Positions 57,149-64,000 of a DNA stretch of 64,000 nt are shown here, one piece after another; position 1 is the first letter of the stretch; every line of letters begins with the position of its first letter. The stretch comes from Gordonia tangerina (GTDB lineage Bacteria > Actinomycetota > Actinomycetes > Mycobacteriales > Mycobacteriaceae). Position numbers and translations under genes: made by a program. Below the pieces are notes generated by a model. The model saw nothing but the letters and a program-made list of their open reading frames with translations, did not search any database and was not told the origin of the DNA. The DNA is taken from NCBI RefSeq assembly GCF_021556435.1, contig NZ_JAKGCU010000003.1:239036-303035 (forward strand), read 5' to 3'.

Positions 57149-59020
57149 TCAGCGGGTCACGGCGACTGCTGTGGGTGACGGCTCGCCGGGCGCTGTCGCA
57201 GACGGCGAGTCGGTAACGGTCGGCGACGCGTCGCGGTCGCTGACGCCCGCCTCGTCGAAGGTCGCCATCGTGGACAGGATGTCGACTGCCGACGCCACGA
57301 GGGGGAGGGCGGCCAGCGCGCCACTGCCCTCGCCCAGGCGCATGGACAGGTCCAGCACGGGTTCGAGGTCGAGATGATGCAGCGCGATGGTGTGTGCCGG
57401 TTCCACCGAGCGGTGTCCGGCCAACCACCACCGTGATGCGCCCGGGGCGAGTTCGGCAGCCACCATCGCAGCAGCGGTGACGACCATCCCGTCGAGGATG
57501 ACGGGGGTCCGGCGCACCGCCGCCTGAGCGAGGAATCCGGCCAGCGCGGTGAGGTCGGCTCCGGCCACCGAGGCCAGCAACGACAACGGATCGTGCACAT
57601 GGCGTCGCGCGCGGCGCATCCCGTCGCGGATCGCCGCAGTCTTGCGAATCCATCCGGCGTCGTCGATTCCGGTGCCCCGTCCCACGATCTCTACGGGTTC
57701 ACGGCGCGACAGCGTGCCGATCAGCACGGTCGCGGGGGTGGTGTTGCCGATGCCCATCTCGCCGCCGATCAGCAGATCAGCACCCGAATCCACCAGTTCG
57801 TCGGCGATCGCCCGTCCGGCCGCGAGGCTCGTGCGGGCCTCGGCGAGAGACAACGCGTCGGTGGTGGTGAGATCGCCGCTGCTGCGGCGCACCTTGAACC
57901 GGGACACATCGGGTGCGGTGTCGGCGTCGACGGACATGTCGAACACATGCACCGTGGCGCCGGAACGTCGGGCCAGTACGTTCACGGCCGCGCCGCCACC
58001 GGCGATGTTGGCGACCATCTGGGCAGTCACCTCTGGCGGGAAGGCCGAGACCCCGGAACGGGCGACACCGTGGTCGCCGGCGAACACCGCAACCGTCGGC
58101 GCGCTGAGCGGACGCGGCGGACACACGCCTTGGCACGACGCCAGCCACACCCCGATGTCCTCCATACGGCCCAGCGAGCCGGCCGGTTTGGTCAGGGTGA
58201 GGTGCCGTTCCCTGGCCGCGCGCGCGATGCCGAGATCCGGAGTGGCCACGGTTTCGAAGACCTCGGCATCGGTGGGGTCGACCGAACTCGACTTCTGTGC
58301 TGCCGTCGTGGGATTCGCACCGGGTTCGGCTGGGGTTTCAGGCTTCGTGCGTTCCGGTCGGCCGGGTGCCGGCCGAGGGGCATGTGGGGAGGGTGGGGAG
58401 GAGACGACGGGGGTGACCGGGGTCGGCGCGGCGGCTGCGGCGGTGGCGGGTAACTCGACCACGCGCCCCGCGACGACCAGCACCACCCGATCACACGCGG
58501 CGGCGACAGCCTCGTTGAGCGTGCCGAGTTCGTCCTGAAAGCGGCGTCCGGCAGGGGTGGGTGGCACCAGCGACAACCCGGCCTCGGGGCTGATGATCAC
58601 CAGGTCGCCGGTGAACGACGCGATCGCGGCACACAGGGTGGCGCGCAACTCGGCTAGGTCCACCGGTTCGGGACCCCATCCGCCGAGTTCGTCGAGTTCG
58701 GCGGCGAGCCACGCCCCGAGGTCGTCGATCAGCGTCGGGGTGTGCGGGTCGGATCGCAGCGCGCCGCCGATGTCGATGGTCTCGAGAGTCGTGTACCGCT
58801 CATCGCGCCGTTGGCGGTGCGCGGCGACACGTGCCACCCACTCGGCGTCGGTCGATGTGGTTGGACCGGTGGCGAGATATCGGACCTCGGTGTGCGCGCG
58901 CAGCAGCGACTCACCGTGCCCGGACTTGCCCGATCGCACCCCACCCAGGACGAGAGTGCGCACGCCGGCGCGAGTGGGCTGCGAGTTCACCTCACCGGGC
59001 GAGGACCCCCGTGACACCAC
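57149..59020 (-). CDS. cobT: Fused CobU-CobT: adenosylcobinamide kinase and nicotinate-nucleotide:DMB phosphoribosyltransferase
   Basis: The 623-residue product joins two enzymes. The first ~190 residues are CobU, with the P-loop [15 protein letters not shown] and the histidine region [15 protein letters not shown] Pro/Ala/Thr-rich linker of about 70 residues follows. From residue ~260 it is Cob[46 protein letters not shown] and the catalytic glutamate in [13 protein letters not shown]. It ends with a disordered tail. The start is GTG 59020 or 59017, or GTG 58990. Confidence 0.92.
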   Translation of the reverse strand: MVSRGSSPGEVNSQPTRAGVRTLVLGGVRSGKSGHGESLLRAHTEVRYLATGPTTSTDAEWVARVAAHRQRRDERYTTLETIDIGGALRSDPHTPTLIDDLGAWLAAELDELGGWGPEPVDLAELRATLCAAIASFTGDLVIISPEAGLSLVPPTPAGRRFQDELGTLNEAVAAACDRVVLVVAGRVVELPATAAAAAPTPVTPVVSSPPSPHAPRPAPGRPERTKPETPAEPGANPTTAAQKSSSVDPTDAEVFETVATPDLGIARAARERHLTLTKPAGSLGRMEDIGVWLASCQGVCPPRPLSAPTVAVFAGDHGVARSGVSAFPPEVTAQMVANIAGGGAAVNVLARRSGATVHVFDMSVDADTAPDVSRFKVRRSSGDLTTTDALSLAEARTSLAAGRAIADELVDSGADLLIGGEMGIGNTTPATVLIGTLSRREPVEIVGRGTGIDDAGWIRKTAAIRDGMRRARRHVHDPLSLLASVAGADLTALAGFLAQAAVRRTPVILDGMVVTAAAMVAAELAPGASRWWLAGHRSVEPAHTIALHHLDLEPVLDLSMRLGEGSGALAALPLVASAVDILSTMATFDEAGVSDRDASPTVTDSPSATAPGEPSPTAVAVTR

Positions 59021-59023
59021 CGA

Positions 59024-59713
59024 TCAGACCTCGTCGCCCGGCGACACCTGCGGTTTGGGGGCACGCATCATCCGCAACTGCATGGCACGGGTGAAGGAGT
59101 ACCAGCCCAGCCGAAAGCCGGTCTGCGAGGAATCGGTGTCGGGATAGCGCTCTCGGACACGGCGGTTCACCAGCCGACCGAGGACCACGGCGTCGATGGC
59201 CATGAACAGCACGAACACCAGCAGCACCATGTTGGCGTAGACCGCGAGCTGCGGGACGAACATCACCACGATCAGTGCGATCGCGAACGGCATGAACAGG
59301 CCCGCGAAATTGCGGCGGGAGTCGACGATGTCGCGCGCGAAACGGCGCACCGGACCCTTGTCGCGCGGCATCAGGTACCGCTCGTCACCGGCCATCATCT
59401 TCTCGCGCTGTTCGTTGCGCTGTGTGCGTCGATCGTCGGCGAGTTTGCGTTTCTCGTCCTTCGACAGCGTCGACTTCAGGGCCTTCTTGCGCGCACGTGC
59501 TTCCGAGCGGTTGGTGGGCGGCGGTGCCACCGGGCCGCGTCGTCGGCCTTCGGCCTGGCGTCGCGACGGGGTCGCGCGGCCTTTGCCCGGGGTATAGGCG
59601 CTGCCTTTGGAGTCGGGTTCTTCGGTGAGGGATGCACCGGCTTCGGTGGCCTCGGACGCCGCATCGTCGGTGCTCGTGGCGGCGTCGTCGTCTGACTTCC
59701 ATGGCAACTTCAC
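59024..59713 (-). CDS. DUF3043 family membrane protein
   Basis: The 229-residue protein has a long charged N-terminal half (KLPWKSDDDAATSTDDAAS and a basic stretch RSEARARKKALKSTLSKDEK), then two membrane segments FAGLFMPFAIALIVVMFVP and VYANMVLLVFVLFMAIDAVV, and the conserved VNRRVRERYPDTDSSQTGFR with RLGWYSFTRAMQLRMMRAPK at the end. It corresponds to Rv2206 and is of unknown function. The stop is 3 bases from the cobU-cobT start. Confidence 0.88.
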   Translation of the reverse strand: MKLPWKSDDDAATSTDDAASEATEAGASLTEEPDSKGSAYTPGKGRATPSRRQAEGRRRGPVAPPPTNRSEARARKKALKSTLSKDEKRKLADDRRTQRNEQREKMMAGDERYLMPRDKGPVRRFARDIVDSRRNFAGLFMPFAIALIVVMFVPQLAVYANMVLLVFVLFMAIDAVVLGRLVNRRVRERYPDTDSSQTGFRLGWYSFTRAMQLRMMRAPKPQVSPGDEV

Positions 59714-59816
59714 ACCATCGAGCCTAGGCGATTCCGTGCTGCCGAGGTTTGCCGACCTCCCTATACTTCGTGCGCATGAGAGCACGCCTCGGACAGCAAC
59801 CGTTTCGGCAGGCGAC

Positions 59817-60908
59817 ATGCGCGTACTGATCGCACCGGACTCGTTCGGGGACACGCTGTCGGCGGTGGCGGCGAGCCGGGCCATCGCGCGAGGATGGTCT
59901 GCTGCCAGACCGGCCGACGACGTGCGTTGCGCTCCGCAATCCGACGGTGGACCGGGCTTCGTGGACGTCTTGGCCTCGCGTCTGGGGACCATGCGCACCG
60001 CGACTGTGGCCGGCCCACTCGGCGCGGCGGTCGATGCCCGGTGGCTGCTCGACGATTCCGAGTCGCGTCCGGTCGCCTACATCGAATGCGCGCAGGCGTG
60101 TGGGCTCCATCAACTCGGGGGCCGGCCGACGCCGCGTACCGCGGTGTCAGCAGACACCACCGGGGTCGGCGAACTGATGGTCGAAGCACTCGGCGCGGGC
60201 GCGGCGACGATTGTGGTTGGTCTGGGTGGGTCGGCGACCACCGACGGTGGACGCGGGATGATCGACGCGCTCGGCGGTGCTCGGGAGGCGGCGGCGCGAT
60301 TGGCCGACGTGTCTCTGGTGGCGGCGTCGGACGTGGAGAACCCGTTGCTCGGGCAGTGGGGAGCGGCGTCGGTCTTCGGGCCGCAGAAAGGCGCCGACCC
60401 CGCCACAGTCGAGCTCCTCGAACGCCGGATGACCGATCACAACGCGACACTGACCACCATCGCCGGCCGAGATATCTCGGTGGAGGAAGGTGCGGGAGCC
60501 GCGGGCGGCCTCGGGGCCGCTCTGCTCGCGCTGGGCGCACGACGGATCTCCGGTGCGACCGTGGTGGCCGATGCGACCGGCCGCGCCGCGGATGTCGAGG
60601 CCGCGGGCTTGGTGATCACCGGCGAAGGGAAGTTCGACTCGCAGACGCTGCGCGGCAAGGTGGTCGCCGCCCTCACCGCAGCTGCGACCGCGGCCGGAAT
60701 TCCGACAGTGGTGTTCGCCGGTCAGGTGGCGTTGACGTCGGATGAGATCGCTGCGGCCGGGATCGCCGGTGCGCATGCCATCGTCGACATCGCCGGTTCG
60801 GTGGAGGTGGCGATGAACGACGCCGACCATCAGTTGACTCGACTCGCAGAGCAGGTTGCGGCGCAGTGGTCGGAGGGGGATGTCGAACGCGGGTCGCGCG
60901 GTGCGTGA
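59817..60908 (+). CDS. Glycerate kinase family protein
   Basis: The 363-residue protein has the glycerate kinase N-terminus RVLIAPDSFGDTLSAVAASR and then CAPQSDGGPGFVDVL. It also shows VVGLGGSATTDGGRGMIDAL, FGPQKGADPATVELLE and, for the second domain, GLVITGEGKFDSQTLRGKV. It phosphorylates glycerate in the glyoxylate/serine pathways. The ATG at 59817 is the conserved start; a long frame upstream is antisense to the DUF3043 gene. Confidence 0.92.
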   Translation: MRVLIAPDSFGDTLSAVAASRAIARGWSAARPADDVRCAPQSDGGPGFVDVLASRLGTMRTATVAGPLGAAVDARWLLDDSESRPVAYIECAQACGLHQLGGRPTPRTAVSADTTGVGELMVEALGAGAATIVVGLGGSATTDGGRGMIDALGGAREAAARLADVSLVAASDVENPLLGQWGAASVFGPQKGADPATVELLERRMTDHNATLTTIAGRDISVEEGAGAAGGLGAALLALGARRISGATVVADATGRAADVEAAGLVITGEGKFDSQTLRGKVVAALTAAATAAGIPTVVFAGQVALTSDEIAAAGIAGAHAIVDIAGSVEVAMNDADHQLTRLAEQVAAQWSEGDVERGSRGA

Positions 60909-60914
60909 CCGGCC

Positions 60915-61886
60915 GTGAGCGGCGATGCGGCCCTCACTGCCTCCGACCGATCCGCGCGGCGCTCGAGCGACCATCTGACCGGCGCCCTCTGCGCCCTCGG
61001 TGCCTACGCGCTGTGGGGATTCCTACCGCTGTACTTCGTCCTTCTCGAACCCACCGGACCGTGGGAGGTGGTGGCCTGGCGGATACTGTTGTCGCTGGTC
61101 TTCTACGCGGTGCTGGTCCCGCTCTCGGGCGGTTGGCCCCGGCTGCGTGGGATCCTGCGACAGCCACGACTGCTGGGCGCGACCGCGTTGGCCGGGGTGC
61201 TGATCTACCTGAACTGGCAAATCTTCGTGATCGCCACGTACACCGGCCACGTGATCCAGATGAGTCTGGGGTACTTCATCAACCCGATCGTGACCGTGAT
61301 CCTCGGCGTGCTGGTGTTGCGGGAACGGCTGCGGCCGCTGCAGTGGGTCGCGGTGGTATTGGCGGTGCTGGCGACGCTCGTCATCGTGCTGGGGTACGGC
61401 GCGTTCCCATGGTTGGCCGTGGGCGTGGCGTTCTCGTTCGGGTTCTACGGGTTGGTGAAGAAGACGATCGGCGCAGACGTCGACGTCACCAGTGGACTGA
61501 CGTGCGAGTCGTTGTGGCTGGCCCCGCTGGCGATCGGACAACTGGTGGTGGTGGCGCTCACCACCGGCTTGACGTTCGGTTCGGCCGGACCCGGTCATGC
61601 GGTCCTGCTTGCCATGGCCGGTGTGGTGACGGCCGCGCCATTGATGTTGTTCGCGGCGGGCGCGCGCCGGGTGCCGCTCGTGGTGCTCGGCATCGCCCAG
61701 TTCGTCACCCCGACGATGCAGCTGATGATCGGTGTGGCGATCCTCGACGAGCCCATGCCGCCGGAACGATGGGCCGGGTTCGCGATCGTCTGGATCGCGC
61801 TGGCCATCTTCACCACCGACGCGGTCATCGCGAGCCGGAGACGAACCACTGACGGTGTGCCGGGACCGCCGATTCGGCAGGAATAG
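60915..61886 (+). CDS. rarD: EamA family transporter RarD
   Basis: The 323-residue integral membrane protein has about ten hydrophobic segments and two EamA repeats. The RarD-specific features are YALWGFLPLYFVLLEP, ILLSLVFYAVLVPL, IYLNWQIFVIATYTGHVIQM and SLGYFINPIVTVILGVLVLRE. Members are often called chloramphenicol-sensitive proteins, with no confirmed substrate. The GTG start follows the glycerate kinase stop by 6 bases. Confidence 0.9.
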   Translation: MSGDAALTASDRSARRSSDHLTGALCALGAYALWGFLPLYFVLLEPTGPWEVVAWRILLSLVFYAVLVPLSGGWPRLRGILRQPRLLGATALAGVLIYLNWQIFVIATYTGHVIQMSLGYFINPIVTVILGVLVLRERLRPLQWVAVVLAVLATLVIVLGYGAFPWLAVGVAFSFGFYGLVKKTIGADVDVTSGLTCESLWLAPLAIGQLVVVALTTGLTFGSAGPGHAVLLAMAGVVTAAPLMLFAAGARRVPLVVLGIAQFVTPTMQLMIGVAILDEPMPPERWAGFAIVWIALAIFTTDAVIASRRRTTDGVPGPPIRQE

Positions 61887-62002
61887 AGTCGGACGAGGTA
61901 CCGTTGAAGCGAGCACGTGGCCCAACAGTGGGCCGGAGTTGACTTCGGCCCGGTCGGACCCCGACAGCGCAGGACCTCCATCCGAGACATACAGGAGCAT
62001 CG

Positions 62003-62362
62003 ATGACCGTTCAGAACGAATCCGGAACCGCCACCACGACCGGTGTCCTTCTGACCGACGCAGCTGCCGCCAAGGCGAAAGGCCTGCTCGAGCAGGAAGG
62101 TCGGGATGACCTCTCGTTGCGGATCGCCGTTCAGCCGGGCGGGTGCGCGGGACTGCGCTACCAGCTGTTCTTCGACGACCGCAGCCTCGACGGTGACCTC
62201 ACCGACGATTTCGGCGGCGTCACCCTGGCGGTGGACCGCATGAGCGCACCCTATGTGGGTGGCGCCACCATCGACTTCGTCGACACCATTGAGAAGCAGG
62301 GATTCACCATCGACAACCCGAACGCGACCGGCAGCTGCGCCTGCGGCGACTCGTTCAACTGA
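62003..62362 (+). CDS. erpA: HesB/IscA-type iron-sulfur insertion protein
   Basis: The 119-residue A-type carrier hands Fe-S clusters to apo-proteins. The three cluster cysteines are C48 in QPGGCAGLRYQLFFDD and C112 and C114 in GSCACGDSFN. An AGGAG site precedes the ATG. LipA, encoded in this window, is a possible client. It corresponds to Rv2204c. Confidence 0.93.
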   Translation: MTVQNESGTATTTGVLLTDAAAAKAKGLLEQEGRDDLSLRIAVQPGGCAGLRYQLFFDDRSLDGDLTDDFGGVTLAVDRMSAPYVGGATIDFVDTIEKQGFTIDNPNATGSCACGDSFN

Positions 62363-62380
62363 TCGACCGAACCTTTCACA

Positions 62381-62420
62381 CATCGACCGCATCTCCTGCC
62401 TCACGGGGGTGCGGTCGATG
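62381..62420 (+). terminator. Hairpin terminator after the HesB gene
   Basis: Perfect 11-base arms CATCGACCGCA (62381-62391) and TGCGGTCGATG (62410-62420), with an 18-base loop. It lies 18 bases after the erpA stop and before adoK. Confidence 0.7.
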
Positions 62421-62440
62421 TCGTCTGCGCGGCTGGGTAG

Positions 62441-63457
<1,017 letters not shown>

Positions 63458-63521
63458 CTCCCTGACGCGCCCAGCACAGTAGCCGACAGAACCCACAAAA
63501 TCGCCGAGAGAAACGGCGGAT

Positions 63522-64000
63522 TCAACCGGTCGCTGCAACAGGATCGGACGGGTCTGATCGTAGTAGCTCGTCGAGTTTGGCGGCGGGCGTGAGCCAGCCG
63601 TGTCGTTTGCGGGGTCGGGCGTTGAGTTCTGCGGCGACGTTGTCGAGGATGCCGGGGCCATGCTCTGATAGGTCTGTTCCTTTCGGAAAGTATTGACGCA
63701 GAAGGCCATTGGTGTTCTCGTTCGATCCGCGTTGCCAGGGACTGTGCGGATCGGCGAAGTAGATCGGCAGCCCGGTCGCCTCGGTGATCGCGGTATGTAG
63801 TGCCATTTCGCTGCCGCGGTCCCAGGTCAACGAGCGGCGCAGGATCTCGGGGATCTGCGGGACCGCGGCGCTCATCGCGGTGGCGACGGTCTGGGCGGTG
63901 TGATCGCCAGGCAGGTGTAGCAGCATCACGAAACCGGTGGTTCGCTCGACGAGCGTGCCGATGGCCGAAGCGCCATGTGCGCCGATAATCAGATCGCCTT
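63522..64000 (-). mobile_element. IS30-family insertion sequence, transposase C-terminal part
   Basis: On the minus strand, the frame is open from the right edge to a stop at 63522. It codes for the DDE catalytic part of an IS30-type transposase: GDLIIGAHGASAIGTLVERT (first Asp), SLTWDRGSEMALH (second Asp) and PHSPWQRGSNENTNGLLRQY with the catalytic Glu. The protein is about 160 residues here, with the N-terminal HTH outside the window. The IS end should lie in 63458-63521, but I cannot confirm terminal inverted repeats without the other side. Confidence 0.9.

Overview
The window is high-GC actinobacterial DNA. Gene content and order match the Mycobacteriales. From memory of the Mycobacterium tuberculosis map, the genes run broadly parallel, in reversed orientation, to the segment from accD6 (Rv2247) to adoK (Rv2202c). 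The mycolic-acid type acpM/kasA/accD6 cluster, mycothiol-type enzymes, a bifunctional cobU-cobT gene and a single KAS gene suggest a Gordonia-like genus. That genus assignment is inference, not proof.

Layout. 1-4.6 kb: end of a DUF3145 gene, a composite palindrome, then the FAS-II operon fabD-acpM-kasA-accD6 on the minus strand. 4.8-10.9 kb: a PucR-type regulator, aceE (pyruvate dehydrogenase E1), a lipoprotein, a DUF3052 gene and ahpE. 10.9-22.7 kb: tRNA-Val(UAC), then an accessory block holding a secreted HNH nuclease, a PrmC paralogue, a WYL regulator, a Pro-rich secreted peptide, an IclR-controlled scoAB pair with twin operators, an aldo/keto reductase, a divergent secreted esterase and family 1 glycosidase, and a DinB/MDMPI enzyme. 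22.7-30.7 kb: conserved synteny again (cobD, SURF1, ptpA with a HAD partner, cobC, Nif3-like, zinc-ribbon coiled coil, histidine phosphatase, RNase P RNA). 30.7-37.4 kb: an RNB exoribonuclease, CYTH-CHAD protein, proline iminopeptidase, panB and a CaeA/Hip1-like lipoprotein hydrolase. 37.4-46 kb: the nitrogen block glnA2-glnE-heme oxygenase and glnA, with a near-consensus GlnR box upstream of glnA. 46-52.3 kb: a decaying TetR/VOC pair, DUF4191, lipA-lipB, an epimerase-like gene and the lipoylated E2 gene. 52.4-63.5 kb: pepA, gcvT, ilvE, cobS, cobU-cobT, a DUF3043 gene, a glycerate kinase, rarD, erpA and adoK. The right edge cuts an IS30-family transposase.

Functional links. AceE, the E2 protein, LipA, LipB and GcvT make up a lipoate-dependent set. 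GlnA, GlnE and the GlnR box form the ammonia-assimilation control circuit. CobD, CobC, CobS and CobU-CobT are scattered late cobalamin genes. Three accessory genes (24.7, 46.1-46.5 and 46.6-46.9 kb) carry single-base frameshifts while the core genes are intact.

I saw no CRISPR array, prophage or defence island. The best new leads are the twin IclR operators, the GlnR box, the hairpin upstream of fabD, the proline-repeat secreted peptide and the composite palindrome near the left end.
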